Of a stretch of DNA of 46,892 nucleotides, positions 14,537 to 23,638 are shown piece after piece. The position numbers were made by a program, and so were the translations under genes. This DNA comes from a virus, in the IMG/VR virus record IMGVR_UViG_3300036781_000158, positions 1 through 46,892 of that record; one strand, 5' to 3'. How positions within the stretch are numbered: position 1 is the first letter of the stretch; every line of letters begins with the position of its first letter. The notes beneath the pieces were generated by a model. It made no database searches. It saw only the letters and a program-made list of their open reading frames with translations, and was not told where the DNA came from.

Positions 14537-15946
14537 TCATTTCTTTTTCGGCCCAGGAAGTGATTTTAGTTTCTTGACTGTCTTAGCGCGCGTGTGTTTC
14601 ACGAAGGCATCGAGGATATCATGGCCTCTCTGCATGTCGCCTTTGCCGATTTGCAAAACGATATGAGGCGGAATTATCATTTCACCTCCCGCCGCGACGA
14701 TATCGACCGGGCCAGACCCGCCGCGGGCAAACTTGGGCGGCCTTGGAGCGTTCATTAACTTCGGCATTTGCGGCCGAACACTGTGAATATGTGGCATGGT
14801 CGATCCATATGGACCCATGCCGAACAGTCTGGACAGGGAATGCGCGCCTGCGAGGCTGTTGCCCTGACCTACCGCCGACACCGTATCGGCCGGCAGGACA
14901 TAGCTTCCTCCCTTGACGCCCATCGGCAACCGATCGGTTCGTCCCGGAACCGGGGAATGAATGAACCCGGAATGCTCCAGATTCCATGCCCCCGATCGAG
15001 CGTAGAACGGGAGTACGTTCCCGCCGCTGGCGTATTTTTCGCCGTTTTTCATTCCATATTTCCTCAAAATGTCGATTAAACGATCATTGTGAATGATCAC
15101 ATCTTTGTCTGAAGTGACAATTCCAGGGATTCCGTTTTTATCGAGATATTTTCTAGCGCCTTGTTGATTTGTAGAAATAGTCGGATCGTTCAATATCTCT
15201 CGCCATTTCGGCGTATCGACATTCAGCAAAGTTTCCATGGCATCTTTGCCAGTAAGTCTCTTTCGCATAAAAGACGGAAGGTCCGCCCCCGGATCAATGC
15301 CGGCCGCATCTAGCGCGGCTTGCACATGCGGTTGTTTAGAGAGTGGCTCGTCCCAATGCAGCATTGTTGCCGGATCAGCCGCAATATCGGCCTCATAAAC
15401 TTTACCAGATGGAAAATACTGTTGTTGAATTGCCGCGGCTTTTGGTTCCTGTTGCGTAAAATAAATTCCCTCTCCGCGGTAGTTATGACCGATGCCAGTA
15501 CCAACCTTGCTCATATCGAATGCATCAAAGTCATGTGGTGATGCATGATAGGCCCGCATGCCGCTACCAAGCACGGTCCCGGGACCAGCCCCTCCACCTC
15601 GCGGGGCTTCTGTGATCATTTGTGCTAGACCGATTGCCCGGTTCATTCCCTCATCACTGGTCGGATCGAGATTGCCTTTCCAGACTTCACCCGGAACCGA
15701 TAATGCGCTGACCGCATTCTGTCCGAGGCCGTATAGCTTTTGCGCCACGTAATTCGAGAACGGATTATCAGCGATCGGATTAGGATTCCCCGGCGACATG
15801 ACCGGATCAACAGTACCGCCGTCATCGAACCCGCGCTGAACCCGGTAAGCCGCGGCAAGCGCTTGCTTTTGCGGATGACCGGCCTTGATCATCTCGGAGA
15901 CATTTTGGTGAAATGCCTGCTCTGATTTAGATTTATTGAGTGGCAT
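14537..15946 (-). CDS. Virion-type protein with ADP-ribosyltransferase-like domain
   Basis: 469 aa. Residues 1-40 (MPLNKSKSEQAFHQNVSEMI, AGHPQKQALAAAYRVQR) match the start of many phage virion-associated proteins. Residues 131-298 resemble the ADP-ribosyltransferase-like domain seen in phage polyvalent proteins: AYHASPHDFDAFDMSKVGTG (His134), RGEGIYFT (157-164), a VYEADI strand, and the end segment YLDKNGIPGIVTSDKDVII. Such domains transfer ADP-ribose from NAD to protein targets. The remainder is structural, with YASGGNV and FARGGSGPVDIVAAGGEMI. If packaged it could modify host proteins on entry. I cannot identify the catalytic Glu with certainty, so activity is unproven. Confidence 0.65.
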   Translation of the reverse strand: MPLNKSKSEQAFHQNVSEMIKAGHPQKQALAAAYRVQRGFDDGGTVDPVMSPGNPNPIADNPFSNYVAQKLYGLGQNAVSALSVPGEVWKGNLDPTSDEGMNRAIGLAQMITEAPRGGGAGPGTVLGSGMRAYHASPHDFDAFDMSKVGTGIGHNYRGEGIYFTQQEPKAAAIQQQYFPSGKVYEADIAADPATMLHWDEPLSKQPHVQAALDAAGIDPGADLPSFMRKRLTGKDAMETLLNVDTPKWREILNDPTISTNQQGARKYLDKNGIPGIVTSDKDVIIHNDRLIDILRKYGMKNGEKYASGGNVLPFYARSGAWNLEHSGFIHSPVPGRTDRLPMGVKGGSYVLPADTVSAVGQGNSLAGAHSLSRLFGMGPYGSTMPHIHSVRPQMPKLMNAPRPPKFARGGSGPVDIVAAGGEMIIPPHIVLQIGKGDMQRGHDILDAFVKHTRAKTVKKLKSLPGPKKK

Positions 15947-15947
15947 A

Positions 15948-16313
15948 TCAGTTCACCAGATAATAGAGAAACGTTTCGGTGCCCGCCGCGGCGGCGCCGC
16001 TGGCTGTCGAGACGACAAATCCGGACCCCGGCGTAAGCGTAGAGACGTAGGGAGATTTTGTACTGCCGATCAGAGTTCCGGCGCTTGCGTTGGTCGGGAT
16101 TATAACCACGCCTCTCGTGGCAGAGGTGACGTTAGTCTCCGATACCGATACTGTTGCCGACGCTCCGAATGTGAATGTCCCAATAACGCGCGGGAACAAG
16201 CTGGCGACCAACTGATAGAGGTTGCCTAGCTGGACGCTGATATTCTTCGTCGCGGTGATTAAATCGGTAAGGCTTCCGCCTCCCATTTGCGTAAATGAAT
16301 TAGGATCGCTCAT
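15948..16313 (-). CDS. Small beta-rich structural protein
   Basis: 121 aa with an N-terminal helix (SLTDLITATKNISVQLGNLY) followed by a beta-rich Ser/Thr/Gly domain (FTFGASATVSVSETNVTSA). This layout, a helical anchor plus a beta sandwich, is common for head or tail decoration and for minor virion proteins. It overlaps the upstream 677-aa gene by four bases and ends two bases before the ART-domain gene. Role inferred from composition and neighbours only. Confidence 0.6.
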   Translation of the reverse strand: MSDPNSFTQMGGGSLTDLITATKNISVQLGNLYQLVASLFPRVIGTFTFGASATVSVSETNVTSATRGVVIIPTNASAGTLIGSTKSPYVSTLTPGSGFVVSTASGAAAAGTETFLYYLVN

Positions 16314-18343
16314 CGCCGGCCATCAACTCCCCAACGATATCGAGGCAGCCCCATGCGCCAGAAACTACCGACATCCGTGCTTTCAATCCGCCATTTCAGC
16401 ATTCGTCCGCGAAGCCTTGTCGAAACATACTGCGATGCCTGCATGACCGTATAAGGACCAGCAATCATGGGCGTGGCAGTCGGATAATCGACCATGGTAA
16501 GCATCATCTGGACATTCGCGCCCTGCGATCCGTTGAACAATCCCCATTTCATGTCAGGAATGAACTGATCGACAAAGGCAAAATTTTCCGCGTCTCCAAT
16601 GATTGCAAAGCCGCTCTCGAAGAATGAATCCATTGCTTGCCCGTCAGCGTCGAGGCTGGTTTCATGCTGAAAGATCAACTTTTGCGCCGATGCGCCAACC
16701 GGAGGGCCCAGAATGCCCTGATCGATCCATGCCGTGCGGGACAGCGTCCCATAGTCCCATGGCGTATTTGGTTCTGAGAGGTTTACCTTGACGTATTTAT
16801 CGCACTCGCCCGTGCCACCGGAAAGAGAAGGATAATAGAACGCCACCTCATTGAAACCGCTGTTCGATGCCGCGACGCATTTGTTTTGATGTGCCGTATC
16901 CAAGTCCTGGAACACGACATCCCATACCGAGCACGGAAGCACGGTCGCGCCGCTCGAAGTGAGCATGTAGAAGTTTTCCTGGCTCATCCAGAACACGGAA
17001 CCGCGCAAAGTTGTCATGGCGTGCGGCCCGACTAGACCGCAGCCGAAACCAATCTGGTTGAACGAGAAAATCAGCGGGTAGCCGATGTACTGCATCGCCC
17101 ATATGCCGACATCTGTCCAAATTAATCCCTGTTGTGCGGCTTGCAATGCTCCAATGATGGCTGATCCAGTAGGGATATGAAAGTCGCCGGCTTGCGTTTG
17201 CGAGGTAACTGTCCAATTGGTGAAGTCGAGAATGTTAGACCAGCGTACCAACAGAGGGTCTTGTTGCGTACTGCCGATCGGCGTTGAGCCATAGGCGACA
17301 AGTATCTGCTCTGGCATTGCGACGAAAATGCCACTGTTGAATGCCGGGGCGGTTGCGACCAAGGCGAGGTTGCCAAATCCAGAGTTAGGCTCCCATGAAT
17401 AGATGCCGCCATTCTTGGGACAAGCGACAACAATCTCGCCCCAGTTATCGATTGTCCAATCCGTTGTCGTGATTGGTGTTCCGGTATCTGGAGACGGAAT
17501 AACGCCCGTTCCATAACCGCCGTCGCCGTATCCTCCGAGGCCATATCCAGATCCAACGGGAGGGGGTCCAAGTGAGATGTAGTAAACGAACTCCACATCA
17601 CCGCCATTCATATCGAACGTAGCCGTTGACGTGGCTTGATTGCTTGCCGTGATCGTGAAGGTGTTCACGCTGCCGACGGCGTTGACGATATAGCCGCCCT
17701 GAATTGTTACTCCGCCGCCCGTGGTCGGAATGACAAAGTCGAACCTATCTCCTACCAACTGCCCATGATCGTTGAGAGTGACGGTAACAGTTGCCGAATC
17801 CAAGGTTGTGTCGAACTGTGGAACCGCACCGCCTGTAGTTACGGGAGCAGTTGCCGGAGTGGCCGTGTCGATCTGATACTGATTTGCCCCGGTTATGTTG
17901 ATGATCGGATAAAGGCCATTGACGATAATTCCGCCTACCGACACCGGCGTATTGAGAAATACCGCGTCGAATGTGGTCAAGTTGCTTGTGTTGGAATCGT
18001 CAATGGTGACGATTGATGATCCGATAGTCGTGGTAAAGCTCGGAGCAACATCGGAGATTGAAGTCTGCGGAGTAAGGTCGATCAGAGACCCGGCCGTGAT
18101 AACTCCGAATTGAGTAGAGGTGCCTACCGCGAGATGCTTGATGCTGTTCAAATCCTCCCATGCATGCAGGCACCTCGGAATGTCCGATAGAACATTGAGA
18201 TAGTACCGCGTCCATCCACCCAGCTTTTCGACTAGGCCGCCACGATGGCGGATAAGATTACTGGCCGATATGCCGGTCGTGTTTAGTGTCGGCGTCCATT
18301 CCGAGTTGACGCCTGGAATAAGTCTAAGGTCGGCAAACGGCAT
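16310..18343 (-). CDS. Probable tail hub / packaged-DNA stabilisation protein (gp10-like)
   Basis: 677 aa. The start MPFADLRLIPGVNSEWTPTL and the following GLVEKLGGW and SIKHLAVGTSTQFGV segments are what I recall of podovirus hub proteins functionally like P22 gp10. The middle is beta-rich; the C-terminal half has a beta-propeller-like WSNILDFTNWT and WMSQENFYMLTSSG. Position immediately downstream of an adaptor-like gene fits a portal-tail connector assembly. Family assignment is by memory of such sequences and could be checked with profile searches. Confidence 0.6.
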   Translation of the reverse strand: MPFADLRLIPGVNSEWTPTLNTTGISASNLIRHRGGLVEKLGGWTRYYLNVLSDIPRCLHAWEDLNSIKHLAVGTSTQFGVITAGSLIDLTPQTSISDVAPSFTTTIGSSIVTIDDSNTSNLTTFDAVFLNTPVSVGGIIVNGLYPIINITGANQYQIDTATPATAPVTTGGAVPQFDTTLDSATVTVTLNDHGQLVGDRFDFVIPTTGGGVTIQGGYIVNAVGSVNTFTITASNQATSTATFDMNGGDVEFVYYISLGPPPVGSGYGLGGYGDGGYGTGVIPSPDTGTPITTTDWTIDNWGEIVVACPKNGGIYSWEPNSGFGNLALVATAPAFNSGIFVAMPEQILVAYGSTPIGSTQQDPLLVRWSNILDFTNWTVTSQTQAGDFHIPTGSAIIGALQAAQQGLIWTDVGIWAMQYIGYPLIFSFNQIGFGCGLVGPHAMTTLRGSVFWMSQENFYMLTSSGATVLPCSVWDVVFQDLDTAHQNKCVAASNSGFNEVAFYYPSLSGGTGECDKYVKVNLSEPNTPWDYGTLSRTAWIDQGILGPPVGASAQKLIFQHETSLDADGQAMDSFFESGFAIIGDAENFAFVDQFIPDMKWGLFNGSQGANVQMMLTMVDYPTATPMIAGPYTVMQASQYVSTRLRGRMLKWRIESTDVGSFWRMGLPRYRWGVDGRR

Positions 18344-18347
18344 AGGA

Positions 18348-19064
18348 TCAGGCTCGCGGTGGCGTGGCGATTGGCGCTGGTTGCATACTGGTCCAGCCTT
18401 GTGCGGCGTACTTCTTGCGATTTTCCTCCGTGTTGGCCGAACTGAATGCGGCTTGATACTTGGCTTCCCAGGTCATTGCCATCTTCGGATCGTCTGCCGC
18501 CGCGCCGTAGTTTTTGAGATAGCCTGCGCTAAAGACCATGGCCGCATCAAAGAAAAGATCAGGAAGGTAGAGCGTTAGATACGTTGTCGTGTTGATTGCC
18601 GACAACGGTATCGGCCGGATCGTTCCAATCACCTCGATCGTATAGCCAGCATCGGGAGGTGGCCCGACGATGATAGTCTGGTCGGTTATCATGCCGTAGT
18701 ATTTCGGGACGGACGGCGTGGTAGGAGCCGTTTCGCTTCCCCATACCGCATCAATGAAATCGCGCGTTGTTGCGACCAGTTGATTGGGGTTGTTCGTGGT
18801 CATGACCGGAGTATAGACATTGAACCCGTTGGTCACCACGAAGCGACCAGAGGCCGGAATTGGCAATGTGAAGTTTCGGCTGTTGGCGGTAAGCGTAGTC
18901 GAGGAATCCCTCACCACGGTCGAAAGCAAGTCCAGCTCGCGATAGCAGCGTTGTTCCGCGTCATCGATAATGCTCGGCAATTCGGTCACAAAATTAGGAT
19001 CGGTCGGTGGCAGAACAAGCGTGTTCGCCAGTGCCGTGACGAATGTCGAGTAGGTGTAGGACAT
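18348..19064 (-). CDS. Phage adaptor-like protein
   Basis: 238 aa. Starts MSYTYSTFVTALANTLVLPP, then FVTELPSIIDDAEQRCYREL, RNFTLPIPASGRFVV and a long C-terminal helix-rich end. The order (helical N-terminus, LP.II.DAE.R.YRELD, then beta strands) matches proteins annotated as phage adaptor or neck proteins that join portal and tail. It sits between the tail spike and the hub gene, as expected for a connector component. Confidence 0.65.
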   Translation of the reverse strand: MSYTYSTFVTALANTLVLPPTDPNFVTELPSIIDDAEQRCYRELDLLSTVVRDSSTTLTANSRNFTLPIPASGRFVVTNGFNVYTPVMTTNNPNQLVATTRDFIDAVWGSETAPTTPSVPKYYGMITDQTIIVGPPPDAGYTIEVIGTIRPIPLSAINTTTYLTLYLPDLFFDAAMVFSAGYLKNYGAAADDPKMAMTWEAKYQAAFSSANTEENRKKYAAQGWTSMQPAPIATPPRA

Positions 19065-19076
19065 TGATTATCCGGA

Positions 19077-22055
19077 TCAGGTGATGTTGAAGTTTCCGAC
19101 GTTTACAATGTGAGAACTTCCGCCAGTGATACTCACTCCAGAGAATCCATAACTTCCTATCACGGTAAAGTTTCCACCAGTCGAAGCATTCAATGCTACA
19201 TTTCCGCCCATTTCACATGCGGAGAAACAAGTCCATACCGCATGATCGACAGTGCTTGGTTGAGAAAAGACGCATCCTTCAAATACCGTCAATGCTTGCC
19301 CGAATGCCGTATCGTTGATTTCGACTGCATGAGTGTAAAATCCGCTAAAGTCGCACTGTAAAAAATGGTTCTCCTGCACGGCATTGGCAACGGACGCATC
19401 CTGTCTATAACCAGCAGTTGCCGTATATGATCCATCCCCCTGATCGAATTTGTTTCGTATGTACCAATTGGCAGAGGTGGAAAACAGCATATAATCATAG
19501 CCCCGAATTACACAATTTTCGACTAGACAATCCGTGCCTTCCATGAAAAGCGCCGCATGTCCACCTAATATATTGCAATCCCTGATTACGTTTCCTAAAC
19601 CAAAGACGTGAACAACATTATTAGTTGGATGAGAGACTTGATTGACAATTGAAATGTTTATAAGTCCAGCATAAAAGCAAGTACTGTCAAAAGTAACAGT
19701 CGTCACGGTATCGACATTTGTAAAAAGAGCCGTTCCGCGTTCATGGCCGGAGCCCCACAATTGAACTGATTGTTTCAATACAATTCCACCAGGAATGTAA
19801 TAACTTCCAGGAGGAACCAACAAGACGCCACCGGCTCCTAAATTTGCCGCCATTGCATCAATGGCGGCTTGAAAAGCCGCGGTGTCGTCGGTTCCGCCGT
19901 CTCCGACTACACCAAACGCTTTGACCGACACATACGGAAGCGGACTTCCGCTTGCCAGCGACGTACCAATTATCTGATTGGATACCCTTGCCGTCCCGAC
20001 AACGTCGAGAGGTTCACCGGGAGAAGTCGTGCCGATGCCGACATTGCCCGACCCATCGATTGCAACATGATAGGTTCCCTGCGTTGCGAACAGCAATCCG
20101 CCGCCAACAACATTAGCTATTGTTGCGCTAAAAGTAGCTCCATCAACAAAGTCGATGGCGCTTCCGAAATTATTCGTACTTTGATGTGATGTAAGTATTA
20201 AACTATTAACTCCGGTAGTTGTCTCAAAAATTCCTGCGGTTCCGGAAGAATCCAGCACATGAAACTTGGCAGATGGCGACATCGTGCCGACGCCGACATT
20301 GCCGCCAGTGAAAGCCATACTTGGAAGAGTATTGCTGTTAGCAATATCATAAATTCCGAGTACATCAACTCCGCCGCCGCCGCCATCGCTGTCGAGTCCG
20401 AAAAAGTATTTGAAAACTCCAGCCGTCTGATATCCAATAATAGCATAATTTCCAGACGTATTTGCAGCACGATTAATTACCATTTGCGCATTAGTTGCTG
20501 AAATGGTTTGAACCGAACCATTGAATGTCAGGGCACTCGAAACTCCAAACACTCCTGATCCATTGGTGAATGGAATTCGATTGGCCGTCGTTGCAGCAAG
20601 TTGACCAACGCTATAATCGCCAGTGGCCGGAACAACCGCGCCGGTCCTGGTATTGAAAGATGAAACACTGCCTACCGATCCAATAGAGCCTACCGTTGCA
20701 TTCTTGTAAGCCGATGCCGCCGCATCCCAGATCAGAACAAGATCACTTGCACCACTAGGCGAGGCTTTGTTCGCCAATGCCGTGATGTTATAATTTAGGG
20801 TCAAATCTGCTGAAAGCGCCCCGCCGCCGGTAAGCCCGGTCGCCGTATTGACCGCTCGAGTGGTCGGAACTGCACCGATTGCAGCCGGCGTAATCGTGGT
20901 CGGAGCCGCGGCCGTAATACGGCCTTGCTGGTCCACGGTAAACGTGCTGACCGCCGACGCAGTACCATAGGAACCGGGAGTTACCGCGGTGTTAGCCAGC
21001 GTAAAGGTTCGATCGGCCGATAGGTCGCCGCCTCCGGTCAGCCCCGTGCCCGCGGTGAGCGTTCGGCTCGTTGGCACCACGCCAAGGCCAGAAACCGAGA
21101 TTGCCACGCTGGACGCAGAGGTAATTTGCCCCTGCGTATTGACCGCCACCTGGGCGACGTGCGTGCTATCGCCGTAGGTAGAGGCCCCAACCCCGGTTGC
21201 CGTAATGGCAAACGAACGATCGGCGGAAAGATCACCGCCACCCGTCAAGCCCGTGCCTGCCGACAAGGTCCGCGTAGTCGGAACCGCCCCGATGGCGGCC
21301 GGCGTAATGGTAGCATTCGAGGCCGCGGTCAGCCGGCCTTGGGCGTCTACCGTGAACGTGGGTGATTGCGAGGACGAGCCGTAGGAGGTCGCCACGACTG
21401 CGGTATTGGCCAGAGAGAGCGTCAGCGTTCCCGAGGTGGTGATTGTGCCGCCGCCCGAAAGGGCTGTCCCTGCGGTAATCCCGACGCTTGTGACGGTGCC
21501 AGTTGTCGCCCATCCGGTCGCAAAGTCCGCATTGCTGGTCTTGACCAGACCTTGCCCGGTCGTTCCGCCAGCCGGTACTGCGCCTGATCCCGCGGTCGCT
21601 TCCGCTATGGTCGAATAGTACGTGTTGCCATCACTGGAATTGTAAAGCGCCAGCCGATAGGTTGTCGCGTCCGGGGAGACCTGATGCGTCAGGCCGCCGA
21701 TCGACTTGTAGAAGTTGGCAAGCGTAGCCTTGGCGGGAGTGTCTCCCGATGAATCGTTGATGACCACGGCATCGGCGGCAACCGGATCGGTCTTTTCCGT
21801 AAGAACGTCCGGGTTCATCGAAAGGCTTAGATTGGCGTTGAGCATCCCGCCACCTGCCAACCCGCCAGAATTCGGCGTGCTGATAGTGCGCGTTGACGGA
21901 ACGCTTCCCGCTCCTCCCGAGGCAAAGTCGGCAATCTGCGTTGCAGTAACGGACTGAGAAACGCCACTGTTAGACGTTTCGAAAAGAGTAGTACCGCTAA
22001 GACTGCCGACAAGTGGCGGCAGTGCGGGAATGGTGCCGGGTACCGGATCGGACAT
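19077..22055 (-). CDS. Large tail spike/fibre with collagen-like and beta-helix domains
   Basis: 992 aa from ATG 22055, sharing its A with the preceding TGA. Residues 1-110 attach to the virion. Residues about 190-430 are beta-repeats (GTGLTGGGDLSADRTF and variants at least three times) of the phage tail fibre type. Residues about 570-670 contain GNVGVGTMSPSAKFHV and GNVGIGTTSPGEPLDV repeats. Residues about 690-990 form a parallel beta-helix with the AFGVVGDGGTDDTAAFQ motif of pectate-lyase-like folds. It probably binds or cleaves a surface polysaccharide. Catalytic residues cannot be named by eye. Confidence 0.85.
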   Translation of the reverse strand: MSDPVPGTIPALPPLVGSLSGTTLFETSNSGVSQSVTATQIADFASGGAGSVPSTRTISTPNSGGLAGGGMLNANLSLSMNPDVLTEKTDPVAADAVVINDSSGDTPAKATLANFYKSIGGLTHQVSPDATTYRLALYNSSDGNTYYSTIAEATAGSGAVPAGGTTGQGLVKTSNADFATGWATTGTVTSVGITAGTALSGGGTITTSGTLTLSLANTAVVATSYGSSSQSPTFTVDAQGRLTAASNATITPAAIGAVPTTRTLSAGTGLTGGGDLSADRSFAITATGVGASTYGDSTHVAQVAVNTQGQITSASSVAISVSGLGVVPTSRTLTAGTGLTGGGDLSADRTFTLANTAVTPGSYGTASAVSTFTVDQQGRITAAAPTTITPAAIGAVPTTRAVNTATGLTGGGALSADLTLNYNITALANKASPSGASDLVLIWDAAASAYKNATVGSIGSVGSVSSFNTRTGAVVPATGDYSVGQLAATTANRIPFTNGSGVFGVSSALTFNGSVQTISATNAQMVINRAANTSGNYAIIGYQTAGVFKYFFGLDSDGGGGGVDVLGIYDIANSNTLPSMAFTGGNVGVGTMSPSAKFHVLDSSGTAGIFETTTGVNSLILTSHQSTNNFGSAIDFVDGATFSATIANVVGGGLLFATQGTYHVAIDGSGNVGIGTTSPGEPLDVVGTARVSNQIIGTSLASGSPLPYVSVKAFGVVGDGGTDDTAAFQAAIDAMAANLGAGGVLLVPPGSYYIPGGIVLKQSVQLWGSGHERGTALFTNVDTVTTVTFDSTCFYAGLINISIVNQVSHPTNNVVHVFGLGNVIRDCNILGGHAALFMEGTDCLVENCVIRGYDYMLFSTSANWYIRNKFDQGDGSYTATAGYRQDASVANAVQENHFLQCDFSGFYTHAVEINDTAFGQALTVFEGCVFSQPSTVDHAVWTCFSACEMGGNVALNASTGGNFTVIGSYGFSGVSITGGSSHIVNVGNFNIT

Positions 22056-22423
22056 CAATTGAATCCTGGTGTCGTGTTGATTTCGAGAATTCTCGTTATG
22101 CCGTCATCCGTAAGGCGCACGACGAGATTATCCTGAATGCGGTTGCTCGGGACTTCCGCGCTGTACATTTCCGGCCGCGGGTTGAGAACGGGAACCGGAT
22201 CTGGAGGAAGAATAAGTGTGCGAAGTTGTATCTGCGGAACATCGAGACAAGTGCGCGTGCAAACTAAAAGCCGAAGGTTGACGAGACGATTGCCCTGCCA
22301 TTGGTTCTGCCATCTCAAATCGCGGAGATTGTAAGTCATCCCGCATCGATCGCACACTCCTAGAGCGCGAGGCGAAGTCGAGCTGACAAAGCCACGGCCG
22401 GTTGGATGTAGCGGACCACTCAT
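22055..22423 (-). CDS. Small zinc-finger-like structural protein
   Basis: 122 aa. Two metal-binding cysteines near the N-terminus (VCDRCGMTYNLRDLRWQ), and two more at VCTRTCLDVPQIQL, give a likely Cys4 zinc site. The rest, LILPPDPVPVLNPRPE, is a motif series I know from short phage proteins encoded beside the adaptor and tail genes. Start overlaps the HNH stop by ATGA. A structural role in head-tail joining is likely but unproven. Confidence 0.7.
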   Translation of the reverse strand: MSGPLHPTGRGFVSSTSPRALGVCDRCGMTYNLRDLRWQNQWQGNRLVNLRLLVCTRTCLDVPQIQLRTLILPPDPVPVLNPRPEMYSAEVPSNRIQDNLVVRLTDDGITRILEINTTPGFN

Positions 22424-22953
22424 CCCACTCTCGCAAACTCTTTCCCGAACACTTCAGCCGCTTTGCGTAAATACGCCTCAGACGCCTCATTAGGATCATC
22501 GAAAATCCCTACATAGAAAGTAATTCTCTTACCATTTATTGTCGCTCCTATCGCCGCCTCATAGCGACCGCTCTTCCTTAAACGTACACCCTTATATCCA
22601 GATTTATTGCGAGGAGGACAACGCATATTTGCGTTATTCTGCGTCTGGTTTACTTCGCGTAAGTTTAAAATTCGATTGTTTTTCCTGTTAGTATCCTTGT
22701 GATCGATATCCTGAGATGGCCAAACACCATTTTGATACAGCCACGCTAGTTGCTGCGCATAATATTGCTTGTCGTTTATTGTTATAACAATGTAGCCCTT
22801 ATTATTCACACATCCAGCGACTCCCTTAGCTCTCCTCCACCGACGCTCTTTCCATATAAATATTCCGGTATCTGGATCGTAATCCAGATGTTCACGAAGC
22901 GAAGCTGCATCAAGCATCTCTCGCTTCTCTGTATTGTTTCTTTTGTCACTCAT
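22420..22953 (-). CDS. Free-standing HNH homing endonuclease with AP2 domain
   Basis: 177 aa from ATG 22953 (an ATGA overlap with the adaptor gene stop); the frame can be extended into that gene but the overlap start is far more plausible. The N-terminus contains LDYDPDTGIFIWKER. The HNH_3-type centre has QQLAWLYQNGVWPSQDIDHKDTN (DHKDTNRKNN). The C-terminus GYKGVRLRKSGRYEAAI with FDDPNEASEAYLRKA is an AP2-type DNA-binding domain. It is inserted in an otherwise coupled pair of virion genes and would cleave homing-free alleles there. Codon use is more AT-rich than the neighbours. Confidence 0.9.
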   Translation of the reverse strand: MSDKRNNTEKREMLDAASLREHLDYDPDTGIFIWKERRWRRAKGVAGCVNNKGYIVITINDKQYYAQQLAWLYQNGVWPSQDIDHKDTNRKNNRILNLREVNQTQNNANMRCPPRNKSGYKGVRLRKSGRYEAAIGATINGKRITFYVGIFDDPNEASEAYLRKAAEVFGKEFARVG

Positions 22954-23627
22954 GAGTAGTAACTTTGCACTCCAGGGACTATGTATGTAGGAACATTCTC
23001 CGTGTCCTGAGTGGCCGCAATCTGCCACGCCCGCTGATAGTCAGTACCGCGCAACTGTTCTAATTGCGGCGCGTAGATGCGCGACAGACGATGCGAAAGC
23101 CCCGACACGAATGCGTCATACCAGCGGTATTGAATTTCTGGCTGTTGCGCTTGCGTGTAGTTTGCGTCCTGCGTTCGCCGGCAACGGTAATAACTTAGAA
23201 CGTCCGTGCTGTCATTCGGCACGGCCCATAGCGTGATCGTCGGGGCCACAAGCCGGTCGAACCAAAACACAGACGGCGTGTTCTGAATTGTCTTGTCGGG
23301 ATAGGACGCATATTCCGACCGTGAAATCGGGAAGATCAGCCGATCGGTAGCACCGGATGGTGTGATGTAGGCATCCAGGATCATGACCGTTGTAGGATCG
23401 ACTGCATAGGTTGCCGTGCCTGCGACCAACGCCGTTGTCACAAGGTCAACTTCCCACAAGTTGACTTGCAAATTTGCCCATTCAACCAGGAGGAGGTTGG
23501 TTTCCATCCGGGCATTGATGAGATGCTCCGCGAGTATTTCAGGACGGCGGATTTGAAGCCTCGCGAACGCGGATAGAACAACCTCGCCAACCGAAGGTGC
23601 AAAAGTGAAAGTCCCGGAGGTTGCCAT
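22950..23627 (-). CDS. Head-tail adaptor / gp4-like tail accessory protein
   Basis: 225 aa. The pattern VGEVVLSAFARLQIRRPEIL, METNLLLVEWANLQVNLWEV, TTVMILDAYI and YRWYDAFVSGLSHRLSRIYA matches proteins of podovirus genomes that I associate with P22 gp4-like tail accessory factors joining the portal to the tail. Its stop overlaps the HNH gene start. Start ATG 23627 is 11 bases after the previous stop. Confidence 0.7.
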   Translation of the reverse strand: MATSGTFTFAPSVGEVVLSAFARLQIRRPEILAEHLINARMETNLLLVEWANLQVNLWEVDLVTTALVAGTATYAVDPTTVMILDAYITPSGATDRLIFPISRSEYASYPDKTIQNTPSVFWFDRLVAPTITLWAVPNDSTDVLSYYRCRRTQDANYTQAQQPEIQYRWYDAFVSGLSHRLSRIYAPQLEQLRGTDYQRAWQIAATQDTENVPTYIVPGVQSYYS

Positions 23628-23638
23628 GATTGATGACT

